From Kuafuiihalomonas sp964473255 (lineage in GTDB: Bacteria; Myxococcota; Kuafuiibacteriia; Kuafuiibacteriales; Kuafuiibacteriaceae), in contig CAYYOT010000011.1 of NCBI GenBank assembly GCA_964473255.1, forward strand, positions 36,335-100,334: DNA of 64,000 nucleotides. Direction: 5' to 3'. Below the pieces are notes generated by a model. That model worked only from the letters and a program-made list of their open reading frames with translations. It searched no databases and was not told where the DNA came from. Numbering within the stretch: the stretch's first letter is position 1; each line of letters begins with the position of its first letter. The position numbers were made by a program, and so were the translations under genes. Below, piece by piece: positions 19,139 through 27,436 of the stretch.

Positions 19139-20488
19139 CTAGAAAACGTGCTCGATGCTGACGTAGAAGCCGGTGGTGCCATCGGTGGGCGATGCGCCGT
19201 AGTCGAGGCGAATCACGAAGGTGTCGCCCCACCGGATGCGCCCGCCGCCCCCCAGCCCCACCTGAAACTCCTCCCAGAACGCTCCGTCGAGCGACCGTCC
19301 GTCGAAGGTACGAGGGCGATAGTCGGCCCACACCCGCCCGGTGTCGACGAAGGCCAGGGCCCCGAGCGTGATCCGCTGTTTGGCCAGACTGAAGCTCCAG
19401 AACTCACTCCGGAGCTCGAAGTTGCCGATGACCTTCGCTTTGCCGTGAAAGCGCTGAAGCAGGACGCCGCGCAGGGAGTGAGAGCCGCCGGGACCGTTGC
19501 GGGCCTTGTACGTCCCGAATCGGGCCAGTTCGTAGAGGGGAGCATCGCCGAAGGTCAGGTCGGTGAGGACGCGGCCGGCCAAGACCAGGTACGAGCCGAC
19601 CAGGGACTGAAACCACGACGTCATCGCATAGACCGAGACATAGGCGAGGTCGTCGTCGACGCCGGGTGAGATGCGGAACGACAGCTCGTGAAAGCCTCCC
19701 CTGATCGGGTGAAACTCGTTGTCCCGGGTATCCAGCAAAAGGCCCAACGTCAGCATCCAGAGCCAGTGCGCATCGATCCCCTTGAGCAGGTCGGCCAGGA
19801 CTTCGTCGCTTGAGTTCTGGGGATTCGCGGCCCGGGCCGCGTGGTCTTCGAGCAGGCTTCCCTGGTAGATCTCGAAGTCGTTGTAGAGAAGGTTGGTCCC
19901 GACCAAGAGGTCCAGGCGGCCGGGGCGGACCGGCTGAGCGAAGGTCAAGAGCCGGATTCGGGCCGATGCGATCAGCTGGGGATAGATGTGGTCGTACTCG
20001 TTGAACTGGATCAGGCGGGGATCCGCCTCGAGTTCATCGTCGGAGAACTCCACTCGGGGAGCGGTGCCCCCGAGCCCGAAGTACCCGCTGTTCGACTGCT
20101 TGAAGAAGCCGACCCGTCCGAAGAGGCGTACGCCCGGGAAAGCCTCGACCCAGTCGAACTTGAAGTAGTGGGCGTGAAACGGAACTTCGAAGTCACCGCC
20201 GTCGTTCTCACGGATGGTCAAGAAGGTCAGGATCTCCGCCCGCCATCGGTAGGGATCGAAGCCCGGAGAAAACTTGGCCAGCGCGCCGAGTGCGCCGACG
20301 CCCAACCCGAGGTTGCTGTCGTACCCGATGGCGGGCACGACGCCCACTTCGAGCCGGTCCTCTTTGACGTGGGCCGCGCTCTCGAGGTCCAGCGCGGCAT
20401 CGCCGGCCGGCGCCTCGCCGTCGTCGGCCGTCGTAGCCGTACTCGTCGAGGCGAGCAGACTGAGACTGAGGGCTAGGAAAGGGTGCAT
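19139..20488 (-). CDS. Outer-membrane beta-barrel protein of the Omp85/surface-antigen type
   Basis: A 449-residue exported protein. The ATG at 20488 gives a signal peptide (MHPFLALSLSLLASTSTATT), whereas upstream frame lacks one. The mature protein is made of alternating amphipathic strands, has the family-typical DTRDNEFHPIRGG turn and GGSHSLRGV (an RGF/RGY-like lid motif), and ends in phenylalanine (VSIEHVF), the barrel insertion signal. There is no obvious POTRA domain, so this is a barrel-only member of the bacterial surface antigen (D15) family. It is divergent from the OmpA gene at 20593. Function is unknown. Confidence 0.75.
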   Translation of the reverse strand: MHPFLALSLSLLASTSTATTADDGEAPAGDAALDLESAAHVKEDRLEVGVVPAIGYDSNLGLGVGALGALAKFSPGFDPYRWRAEILTFLTIRENDGGDFEVPFHAHYFKFDWVEAFPGVRLFGRVGFFKQSNSGYFGLGGTAPRVEFSDDELEADPRLIQFNEYDHIYPQLIASARIRLLTFAQPVRPGRLDLLVGTNLLYNDFEIYQGSLLEDHAARAANPQNSSDEVLADLLKGIDAHWLWMLTLGLLLDTRDNEFHPIRGGFHELSFRISPGVDDDLAYVSVYAMTSWFQSLVGSYLVLAGRVLTDLTFGDAPLYELARFGTYKARNGPGGSHSLRGVLLQRFHGKAKVIGNFELRSEFWSFSLAKQRITLGALAFVDTGRVWADYRPRTFDGRSLDGAFWEEFQVGLGGGGRIRWGDTFVIRLDYGASPTDGTTGFYVSIEHVF

Positions 20489-20592
20489 GAGGGGACAACA
20501 GGGCCGAAAGGGGCGCGGGATTGATGCACGAACGTGACGAGTCTCACCAGGGAAACTTGTGGCGCGTGCGACCCAGGCTAACATCCCTGGCG

Positions 20593-22299
20593 ATGAGGGG
20601 GGGACTAGCGGTCGCGGCCGGCCTGGCCGGTGCGCTCGTGCTCTCTTTCGCGGTTCCTTCACGAGCCCAGGATGGAGCGAACGTCGAGCAGTTCGAGCCG
20701 CGTCCGCTGGGATTCGTAGGGCTCGGGCGTTCGGACACGTTGACGTGGGGCGAGTGGGCGGTCGGCGGCTACGTCCACTATTCGCACAACCAACTGGTGC
20801 TTTTTGCGGACCGACTGCAGGTCGGAGAGATCGTAAGCCATCGGCTGAGTCTCGACCTGCTCGGTACGATGGGTCTTCTCCGTTGGCTCGAGGCTCAGGT
20901 CGCGCTCCCGGTCACGCTCTACCAATCGGGCGACGACGACCTGCCCACCGGCGAGCTGACGACCGCGGGGCTGCGGGACCTCCGCCTCAGCGTCAAGGCA
21001 TCGATCCTCTCGGTCGCGCGACGCCAGCCCTTCGGCCTGGGGCTCCGGTTGGATCTCAGTCTTCCGACCGGTGACCCCGATGCCTTCCTCGGGGATGGCA
21101 GTGTGACCTTTGCGCCCACGCTGGTCATCGACCGAACCTTCGCCTGGCTGTGGGGCGTCTCCTTTCTCGGGTCGATCGCGCCTCGCATTCGGTCGGATGC
21201 ACAGGTCGGCAGCGTAGAGCTGGCCAGTGAGCTCGACTACCGCCTGGGCGCCGCCATGGGGCTGCCGCCGATCGGCCCGTTCGCCTGGCGCGGGTTCTTC
21301 GAGCTGCAGGGTCGAACGAAGATCGACGAGCCTTTCCAGGACGTGGCGCAGTCTCCGCTGAACCTCCGCGTGGGACTCCAGGCCGAGTGGGGCAAGAGCG
21401 CCTCGTCCCGCTGGCATACGGCGGCAGGAACGTCCTTCGGAGCGACCCAGGGGTATGGCGCACCCGACGTCCACGTGTTCGCCGGCGCGGTCTATGCCCA
21501 CCTGCTCACCGATCGCGATGGCGACGGCATTCTGGACCGAGACGATGCCTGTCCCGATGAACCCGAGGACTTCGACGGCTACCAGGACGCGGATGGCTGC
21601 CCAGAAGTGGATGCGGACCGGGATGGGATCCCGGACGAGACCGACGCTTGCCCTCTCGAGCCCGAAGACGCCGACGCCTTCGAGGATGACGATGGCTGCC
21701 CCGACCCGGACAACGACCGCGACGGCATTCCCGATACGCTGGACGCCTGTCCGCTGGAGCCGGAAGACCTCGACGGCTTCGACGACGAGGACGGATGCCG
21801 CGAAGAAGACACGGACCGCGACGGCATTCCCGATCATCTCGACGCGTGCCCCGACGAGCGAGAGGTGATCAATGGCTTCGAGGACGACGACGGGTGTCCG
21901 GACGAAGGCGAAATCCAGGTGGAAGTGACGTCGGAGAAGGTGAAGATCGACTCCAAGATCGCCTTCGGCTTCGATACCGCCGAGATCGCTCCGTCGAGCT
22001 ACTCGCTCCTCGACCAGATCGCCCTGACCATCAAGGCCAATCCCCAGCTCGCGCGGATCCGGGTCGAGGGCCACACCGACGAGCGGGGGCCAGCCGACTA
22101 CAATCAACGACTATCTCAGGCCCGAGCGGAAGCCGTCTTGGCGTATCTTGTAAGGAAGGGGGTCTCCGCCCGCCGGCTCGTGGCCGTAGGCTACGGCGAG
22201 GAGCTCCCGCTGGTCATGGGGCAGGACGAAGAGGCGTTCTCGAAGAACCGGCGCGTCGAGTTCACGATCCTCGGAAGCGACGAGTCACCAGGAAGGTGA
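20593..22299 (+). CDS. OmpA-family protein with N-terminal barrel and thrombospondin type 3 repeats
   Basis: A 568-residue outer-membrane protein. The ATG at 20593 starts a signal peptide ending at SRAQ; an ATG at 20524 is also open. Residues of about 30-300 form a transmembrane beta barrel. Four Asp-rich repeats of about 33 residues follow (TSP3 type, DxDGIPDxxDACPxEPED), expected to bind calcium. The last about 115 residues are an OmpA peptidoglycan-binding domain with GHTDERG and the RAEAV helix. Together this is a calcium-stabilised tether from outer membrane to peptidoglycan, common in Myxococcota and related groups. Confidence 0.9.
   Translation: MRGGLAVAAGLAGALVLSFAVPSRAQDGANVEQFEPRPLGFVGLGRSDTLTWGEWAVGGYVHYSHNQLVLFADRLQVGEIVSHRLSLDLLGTMGLLRWLEAQVALPVTLYQSGDDDLPTGELTTAGLRDLRLSVKASILSVARRQPFGLGLRLDLSLPTGDPDAFLGDGSVTFAPTLVIDRTFAWLWGVSFLGSIAPRIRSDAQVGSVELASELDYRLGAAMGLPPIGPFAWRGFFELQGRTKIDEPFQDVAQSPLNLRVGLQAEWGKSASSRWHTAAGTSFGATQGYGAPDVHVFAGAVYAHLLTDRDGDGILDRDDACPDEPEDFDGYQDADGCPEVDADRDGIPDETDACPLEPEDADAFEDDDGCPDPDNDRDGIPDTLDACPLEPEDLDGFDDEDGCREEDTDRDGIPDHLDACPDEREVINGFEDDDGCPDEGEIQVEVTSEKVKIDSKIAFGFDTAEIAPSSYSLLDQIALTIKANPQLARIRVEGHTDERGPADYNQRLSQARAEAVLAYLVRKGVSARRLVAVGYGEELPLVMGQDEEAFSKNRRVEFTILGSDESPGR
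21511..21909 (+). repeat. Four tandem TSP3-type repeats, period about 99 bp
   Basis: The DNA encodes four Asp-rich units, each starting DRDG and ending DDDGC or similar, with the shared nucleotide core gacggcattcccgat in units two to four. The repeats are similar enough to recombine, so copy number may vary among relatives. Confidence 0.85.
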
Positions 22300-22344
22300 T
22301 TTCCGACTCGACGGCATCCTTCGAAAGAAGCTAGCCCTCGCTCG

Positions 22345-23406
22345 ATGGCGTCCGGCCTCTCCGCGCTGACCAGCTTGGCGATCGGGCCTCATCGACTGCC
22401 CCGCCCGATCATCTTGGCGCCGATGGCGGGCGTATCCGAGAGCCCCTACCGAATCATGGCACTCGATGCCGGTGCGGGTTTGGCCCCGACGGAGCTGGTG
22501 AGTGCCAAGGGCCTCGAGTATCGGAATGCACGTACCGAGGGCTACCTCCGCCACGACCCGCAGCGAGAGCCGCTCCTCTCCGTCCAAATCTACGGCGGCG
22601 ACCCTACCGCCATGGCCCGAGCGGCCGAGCTCGCCGCCGAGCGCGGGGCCCGGATTGTCGACGTGAACATGGGTTGTCCCGTGAAGAAGGTTACCCGCAG
22701 CACGGCGGGCTCGGCCTTGATGACCGTGCCCGAGCGCGCGGCGGCCGTGGTGGCCGCGATGGTGCGGGCGGTCGGTCCCGCGGTCCCCGTGACCGCCAAG
22801 ATTCGGGCGGGCTGGGATGAGGATAACCGCAACGCTCCCGAATTCGGTCGTCGACTCGAGGACGCCGGAGTGGCGGCCATCGCCATCCATCCCCGGACGC
22901 GAAGCCAAGGCTACACTGGCCGTGCCGACTGGGGCATGATCCGAGCGCTCAAAGAAGCCGTGACCTCGGTGCCGATCATCGCGAACGGCGATATCACGTC
23001 GGCGGCGGACGCCGACCGCGTGGTCGTGGAGACCGCCTGTGACGGTGTCATGGTCGGGCGCGCCGCCTTGGGCAACCCTTGGATTTTCGAGCTCCTGGCT
23101 GCCCACTACGACCAGCGGCCGGAGCCTGCACCCCCCACGCCGAGCCAGCGGGTGACGACGGTGCTCCACCACCTGCGGGCCCTGATTCATCATCACGGAG
23201 ATGAGCTTCGTGCGATTCGCAAGTTCCGCCAGCACCTGGCGTGGTACAGCCGGGGGGTTCGCGAAGGGGCGCGCTTTCGCGAGCGGGTGATGGAGCTCGA
23301 GGACCGACGGGAAGTCGAGGACGCCATCGAGGGTTTCTTTGGCGGAGTCGAATCGGTGGACCTAGCCGAGGCTCCGATCTACGACGCCCGTGCCGCACTC
23401 GGCTGA
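22345..23406 (+). CDS. dusB: tRNA-dihydrouridine synthase, DusB-like
   Basis: A 353-residue FMN enzyme that reduces uridine to dihydrouridine in tRNA. The TIM barrel opens with APMAGVSESPYR, the active-site segment VNMGCPVKKVTR carries the catalytic Cys, and TAKIRAGWDE, AIHPRTRSQGYTG and IANGDITS hold the FMN and tRNA-binding residues. The C-terminal helical domain contains the RKFRQHLAWYSRG segment of Dus proteins. The ferredoxin gene begins 6 bp after its stop, so the two are probably co-transcribed. Confidence 0.93.
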   Translation: MASGLSALTSLAIGPHRLPRPIILAPMAGVSESPYRIMALDAGAGLAPTELVSAKGLEYRNARTEGYLRHDPQREPLLSVQIYGGDPTAMARAAELAAERGARIVDVNMGCPVKKVTRSTAGSALMTVPERAAAVVAAMVRAVGPAVPVTAKIRAGWDEDNRNAPEFGRRLEDAGVAAIAIHPRTRSQGYTGRADWGMIRALKEAVTSVPIIANGDITSAADADRVVVETACDGVMVGRAALGNPWIFELLAAHYDQRPEPAPPTPSQRVTTVLHHLRALIHHHGDELRAIRKFRQHLAWYSRGVREGARFRERVMELEDRREVEDAIEGFFGGVESVDLAEAPIYDARAALG

Positions 23407-23412
23407 CTGCAG

Positions 23413-23814
23413 ATGCCCAAGGTCACGTTCAAGAAGAACCGCCTCCTGAAGGAAGACCTCGTCGTGGACGCCGAGGCGGGCGAGACGCTCCTGCAGGTGG
23501 CAGCCGAGCGGGGCATTCCGGTTGGTTCGAACTGCGGCGGGGTTTGCGGGTGCAGCACGTGTCACGTGTACGTGGTCAAAGGCTTCGATTCGCTCGACGA
23601 GATGGACGACCCCGAGGCGGACCGTCTCGATCTCGCCTTCGACGTCAAGCTCAACAGCCGGCTGGGCTGCCAAGCCGAAGTCACGTCCGAGGATCTCGTC
23701 GTCGACATCAGCGAGGAGAGTCTGAAAGCATACTTCGACGAGAATCCGGACATTCGCCGGCACTTCGAAGAGACCGGCGAGTTCAGGTTCGTACCCCACG
23801 GTCATCACCACTAG
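23413..23814 (+). CDS. fdx: 2Fe-2S ferredoxin, adrenodoxin/Isc type, with His-rich tail
   Basis: A 133-residue ferredoxin. The cluster ligands are C41, C47 and C50 (C-x5-C-x2-C in NCGGVCGCSTC) and C86. DxxEAxRLDLAFDVKxNSRLGCQ is the adrenodoxin/Isc-type region. A C-terminal extension of about 35 residues (SEESLKAYFDENPDIRRHF region) ends in HGHHH, which is unusual for Isc ferredoxins. The protein may supply electrons to iron-sulfur assembly or another reductase. No isc genes are near. Its stop overlaps that of the convergent gene in CTAG. Confidence 0.85.
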   Translation: MPKVTFKKNRLLKEDLVVDAEAGETLLQVAAERGIPVGSNCGGVCGCSTCHVYVVKGFDSLDEMDDPEADRLDLAFDVKLNSRLGCQAEVTSEDLVVDISEESLKAYFDENPDIRRHFEETGEFRFVPHGHHH

Positions 23815-25421
23815 CCGCCTGCAGCGCAAAGCAGCAGACCGTGAGCAACCCGCAGCCCATCGAGGGCCGCGCTCATGATTCCGCCCGCATGCCCGGGCCC
23901 TTCACCGGCCACGTAGACCCCGCAAAGTCCGGCGACCTCTTTCGAGTCCGGGTGCCGCGGTACTCGGACCGGCGAAGACGTGCGGGACTCGACGCCCACG
24001 AGGTTCGCCTCCGCTGACGCGTAGCCGCGAACGCGACGGTCGAATTGGCGCAGGGCGCTTCGCAGGGCTTCGGTGGTGGCCGGCGGAAGCAGCTCGTCGA
24101 GGTTGGCCGACGTCAGCCCGGGCCGAAAATGACTGGGAGCCAAACGCCCCGATGCCCGCCTGGCCAAGAAGTCGTCGACCCGGGTGGCGGGCGCGCGGTA
24201 GCGGCCCCCGCCCAGTCGGTAGGCGGTCCGCTCCAAATGCTGCTGGAACCGGACTCCGGCCAGGGCGTCATGGCCGAAGCCCCACGACTCGAAGTCGGCG
24301 GGCGTGACTTGAACGACGACGCCGGAATTCGCATAGGCCGAACCTCGCTTGGCTGACGACATGCCGTTGACCACGACGGTCTCGGGTTCGGTCGCGGTCG
24401 GTACGATCATGCCACCGGGGCACATGCAGAACGAGTACACGCCGCGCCCGTCCTCGGTATGGGTCAGGCGGTAATCGGCGGGAGGAAGCGTCGGGGGGCG
24501 TGGACCGGAGCGGTGGTACTGAGCCTCGTCGATCAGGCGCTGAGGATGTTCGGCGCGAACGCCGACCGCGAAGGGCTTGGCTTCGATGTCCACGCCCTTC
24601 GCGATCAGGAGTTCGAACATATCCCGGGCGGAGTGACCGGTCGCCAGGACCGCCGCGCGACACTCCAGGACGCCGCCGGGCTCGAGCTCGACAGCGTAGA
24701 GCCGACCCGAACGAAAATGAAGGTCCACGACGCGATGCCCGTAGCGGAGCTCGACGCCCCGTTCCACGAGCGACGCCCGGATCGACTTCAGGATCCGATA
24801 GAGCCGGTCGGTTCCCACGTGGGGCTTGGCCTCGACCAAGATCCGCTCTGGCCCCCCCATCTGGACGAGTTTCGACAGGACCTCCTCTCGCGTCGGGTCT
24901 TTCTTCCGGCAGGTCAGCTTGCCGTCGCTATAGGTCCCGGCTCCGCCCTCGCCAAAGCAGAGGTTCGACTCAGGATCGAGTTCGCCGCGACCTCGGAACC
25001 GTCCGAAATCCCGGCTGCGTTCCTCGACCGCCTTCCCTCGCTCCACCAGGATGACGTGAGCACCGTGCTCCACGAGGTGCAGGGCGGCAAAGAGGCCAGC
25101 GGGCCCGGCTCCGACCACCACGATCGGACCCTGGTCCCGCGTGGTTCGCGGGGATTCGATGGGACGCGGCGACTCGGGGGCCGCGGTGGTCGCGTTCAGC
25201 ACGCGTTTCGGCAGCGCCTCGGGAAGCTCGGCTTCAGCCGTGACCCGCCACATCGGGACGCGCTGGCTCCGGCGCGCGTCCAGGGTGCGGCGCACCAGAC
25301 GCGAGGAGCGGATGGAATCTTGGGGGATGCCGAGAGCGTCGGCCACAGCGGCGCTCAGGTCGGAACCCGACTCCGGGATGCCGCGGTGATGCGGGTGGGC
25401 ATACTCGAGTCGCCTCAGCAC
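23811..25421 (-). CDS. FAD-dependent oxidoreductase of the COG2509-type dehydrogenase family
   Basis: A protein of about 536 residues from a GTG at 25421 (the open frame continues to 25502). An N-terminal domain of about 90 residues (GIPQDSIRSSRLVRRTLDAR) precedes a FAD dinucleotide fold, VVVGAGPAGLFAALHL, and ERG-KAVEERSRD. The motifs LCFGEGGAGTYSDGKLTCRKKD and YSFCMCPGGMIVPTA, and a C-terminal GVYVAGEGPGHAGGIMSAA, are those of the uncharacterised NAD(FAD)-utilising dehydrogenase group. The physiological substrate is not known. The N-terminal domain resembles an RNA-binding-like fold seen in that family. Confidence 0.82.
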   Translation of the reverse strand: MLRRLEYAHPHHRGIPESGSDLSAAVADALGIPQDSIRSSRLVRRTLDARRSQRVPMWRVTAEAELPEALPKRVLNATTAAPESPRPIESPRTTRDQGPIVVVGAGPAGLFAALHLVEHGAHVILVERGKAVEERSRDFGRFRGRGELDPESNLCFGEGGAGTYSDGKLTCRKKDPTREEVLSKLVQMGGPERILVEAKPHVGTDRLYRILKSIRASLVERGVELRYGHRVVDLHFRSGRLYAVELEPGGVLECRAAVLATGHSARDMFELLIAKGVDIEAKPFAVGVRAEHPQRLIDEAQYHRSGPRPPTLPPADYRLTHTEDGRGVYSFCMCPGGMIVPTATEPETVVVNGMSSAKRGSAYANSGVVVQVTPADFESWGFGHDALAGVRFQQHLERTAYRLGGGRYRAPATRVDDFLARRASGRLAPSHFRPGLTSANLDELLPPATTEALRSALRQFDRRVRGYASAEANLVGVESRTSSPVRVPRHPDSKEVAGLCGVYVAGEGPGHAGGIMSAALDGLRVAHGLLLCAAGG

Positions 25422-25477
25422 GGTCGCCGGCCACACAAGTCCAATCGAGCCGGCTTGTCGACATGACTGCGAAGGAA

Positions 25478-25511
25478 TGTACGCCCCATCCGATGCGTAC
25501 ACATGTTCGCA
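25478..25511. promoter_or_regulatory. Overlapping dyads upstream of the oxidoreductase gene, possible operator
   Basis: TGTACG and CGTACA form a perfect 6-bp inverted repeat with a 12-base spacer (25478-25501). It overlaps a second imperfect 18-bp dyad running from TGCG to CGCA (25494-25511, 14 of 18 positions symmetric). The region lies between the oxidoreductase start and the divergent 68-residue gene, where a repressor for either would bind. No regulator is adjacent. Confidence 0.3.
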
Positions 25512-25587
25512 CCTACGGGGCGTTTACACAGATGACCGTTCAGTCGGATCCGAAAAGCTCAGTCATTTCTGGCGCGATACCTCGGTA

Positions 25588-25607
25588 CGGGACTTGTTAG
25601 GGTCCCG
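25588..25607 (+). promoter_or_regulatory. Perfect 6-bp hairpin directly before the start of the 68-residue gene
   Basis: CGGGAC, an 8-base loop TTGTTAGG and GTCCCG end 2 bases before the ATG at 25610. The only Shine-Dalgarno-like bases (AGGG) lie in the loop and the 3' arm, so folding of the message could limit initiation. Confidence 0.3.
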
Positions 25608-25609
25608 AC

Positions 25610-25816
25610 ATGCATCTTGCCGCCGACAACGGTGTCCACGCTGCCAAAACCCAAGGAGACGCCCGAACCGCCCGAATCTTGGCGCGCTCCATCTACAAGG
25701 ACATGCGCTCCTACGGGATTCCCCAGGAGAAGATCCTCGAAGTGGCCTCCGAGCTGATCGGGCTCGTGACCGCCGAGATGAGCACCGACGACCTCGAGCC
25801 ACCGAACTTCGGCTGA
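25610..25816 (+). CDS. Small hypothetical protein, 68 residues
   Basis: A short, mostly helical protein with the pattern ARTARILARSIYKDMRSYGIPQEKILEVASELIGLVT. It has no signal peptide, no membrane segment and no cysteine. The C-terminus DDLEPPNFG is acidic. The frame has an ATG, normal local codon bias and sits as the only candidate between divergent genes and the rhomboid gene, 63 bp upstream. It is not recognised; helical content and length would fit a small regulatory or adaptor protein, but no function is assigned. Confidence 0.6.
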   Translation: MHLAADNGVHAAKTQGDARTARILARSIYKDMRSYGIPQEKILEVASELIGLVTAEMSTDDLEPPNFG

Positions 25817-25879
25817 GCCGATGCCCTTCGAACGACGAGACTAGTTGCGACAGCCGCTCGTCGGGCCAAAGATCCGCGG

Positions 25880-26905
25880 GTGCTTCCGTCGGGAGAAGGC
25901 GAAATCTTTTCCGAGCCCTGGGCCGCCGTCGTTCAGGCTTCGACGCCGCAGAGCGCCGAGGAGCTGATCGCTCGGCTGGAAGCCAGCGGCATCCCGGCGA
26001 TGCGGGACCGTGACCTTCCCGGACACTGGGTTGGACGCTCGGAGCGCGTTCTCGTGCTCGTCCCCAGCCATCTCCGGATCGACGCCGAGCGCGTCCTCGG
26101 CGCCCGCCCCGAGCGGCCCCCGCCCCCCAAGGCTTTTGTCGGTCCAGACTGGTCGGCGGTCGAACCCACCGACGTCTCAGTCCCCATTCCGGAGGCCATC
26201 GAGCTGCCGGAGGCATCGGCGAGGGTGCGCAGCTGGTGGCCGGGAGCCGCGCTGGCGGCGGTGGCCATCGGTCTGGCCATTCAGGTCGCCTTCGACCGCA
26301 TCGGCGGCCTTGACAGTTCGACCGCGATGTTGGCCGCGACATCCACCGCCTGGGACGAGCCCTATCGTTGGCTGACCGCGGGTTTCGTTCACGGTTCCGA
26401 TGCCCATGCGATCGGCAATGCACTGTTCGCGATCGTGATCAGCTGGGCGACCTTCCAAACTCACGGACTCGGTGCGACGGCGTTCGTTTGGCTCGTTTCA
26501 TCGGCGGCCGGGATCCTCGCTCAGACCTGGCTCCACCCGGGGGTGATGGTTCTGGGCGCGAGCGCAGGAAACTTCGGTCTGCTCGGCTTGTGGGCCCACG
26601 GCCAGTGGCAGCGGGCCCGACGTCGTCTTCTCCCACGGCGCGACCGTTTGGTGGTGCTCGGTGTCCTACTCCTGCTGCTGCCGGGAGCTCTGACCCCATT
26701 CACGACTCGCGGCGAACCGGTGGCCGTTTGGGCCCACGTGATCGGCTTCGCGGTCGGGGCTGCCGGCGGATGGGTCTTTCCGCGCCATGCAACCGGCGAT
26801 GAGCGATCGAGATACGTGCGACGTTCCGCGCGTGCGGGCGCGATCGCCGTCGTGCTGTGTATGGCGGCTTTCGCGACGGGGTTAGGGAAGCTCGTCGGTA
26901 CGTGA
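25880..26905 (+). CDS. Rhomboid-family intramembrane serine protease with N-terminal DUF2007-like domain
   Basis: A 341-residue protein starting with GTG. Residues 10-75 (VVQASTPQSAEELIARLEASGIPAM) resemble the DUF2007 signal-transducing fold. From about 120 there are six membrane helices with the rhomboid set: H171-x4-H176-x3-N180 in helix 2, nucleophile S228 in GASAG and catalytic H286 in AHVIGF. The serine motif is GASAG where many have GxSG. Rhomboids cut transmembrane substrates. The stop overlaps the start of the next lipoprotein gene as GTGA. Confidence 0.87.
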   Translation: MLPSGEGEIFSEPWAAVVQASTPQSAEELIARLEASGIPAMRDRDLPGHWVGRSERVLVLVPSHLRIDAERVLGARPERPPPPKAFVGPDWSAVEPTDVSVPIPEAIELPEASARVRSWWPGAALAAVAIGLAIQVAFDRIGGLDSSTAMLAATSTAWDEPYRWLTAGFVHGSDAHAIGNALFAIVISWATFQTHGLGATAFVWLVSSAAGILAQTWLHPGVMVLGASAGNFGLLGLWAHGQWQRARRRLLPRRDRLVVLGVLLLLLPGALTPFTTRGEPVAVWAHVIGFAVGAAGGWVFPRHATGDERSRYVRRSARAGAIAVVLCMAAFATGLGKLVGT

Positions 26906-27423
26906 GTCGCGTCGTTGGGCTCGGGCTCTCGGTCGCGGTTGGCTGTGGCTACGCGACGTCGGGACGCGTAGAGCCGCTCCCGGTTGCTTTGCACGTCGTC
27001 GACGAGGTTCGGGTCGATGTCGACGCGCCGATCCTCGTCGATGCCGCGCTCCGCCGATCGATCGCTCGCCGCCGCGACCTGACCGTCGTATCGTCGTCGT
27101 CGGCCGACGCTCGACTGGTGGTGCGGCTGCTGTCGGTCGACCATCGCTTCGCGCCCACTTCGGAGCCTCGGCTGCGGTCCCCGGAATATGAGATCCGGGT
27201 TCGCCTGTCCGGTCGTCTCGAGGGAAGCGAAGGTCGGGGTCCGGTCCGGGGGCCGATCGCGGCCGAGGGCCGGGCCACCTACATTGCTCGAGCGGGACCG
27301 CTCGAACGCTCCGACGGTGCGTATCGAACCTTCTTGGATGAGGCGGTGAATCGCGCCGTAGAGACCCTGCTCCTACGGGTAAGCTACGAGATCGACCCTC
27401 GGTTTACTTCGGGGGGCGAGTGA
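26902..27423 (+). CDS. Probable LptE-like LPS assembly lipoprotein
   Basis: A 173-residue protein starting with a GTG that overlaps the rhomboid stop. The N-terminus is a short signal with lipobox-like AVGC followed by GYATSGR; a Cys-Gly-Tyr start is typical of LptE, which plugs the LptD barrel. The mature part (VHVVDEVRVDVDAP, ARLVVRLLSVDHRF, TFLDEAVNRAVETLLL) follows the LptE alternation of strands and a C-terminal helix. No lptD is in the window. An alternative is another small periplasmic lipoprotein of the DUF4136 type. Confidence 0.5.
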   Translation: MSRVVGLGLSVAVGCGYATSGRVEPLPVALHVVDEVRVDVDAPILVDAALRRSIARRRDLTVVSSSSADARLVVRLLSVDHRFAPTSEPRLRSPEYEIRVRLSGRLEGSEGRGPVRGPIAAEGRATYIARAGPLERSDGAYRTFLDEAVNRAVETLLLRVSYEIDPRFTSGGE

Positions 27424-27436
27424 TTATCATCCCCCC

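Noticed and set aside
20659..22107. An open frame of 482 codons antisense to the OmpA/TSP3 gene
   Set aside because: The opposite strand encodes a recognisable beta-barrel, repeats and OmpA domain; the antisense product has no domain.
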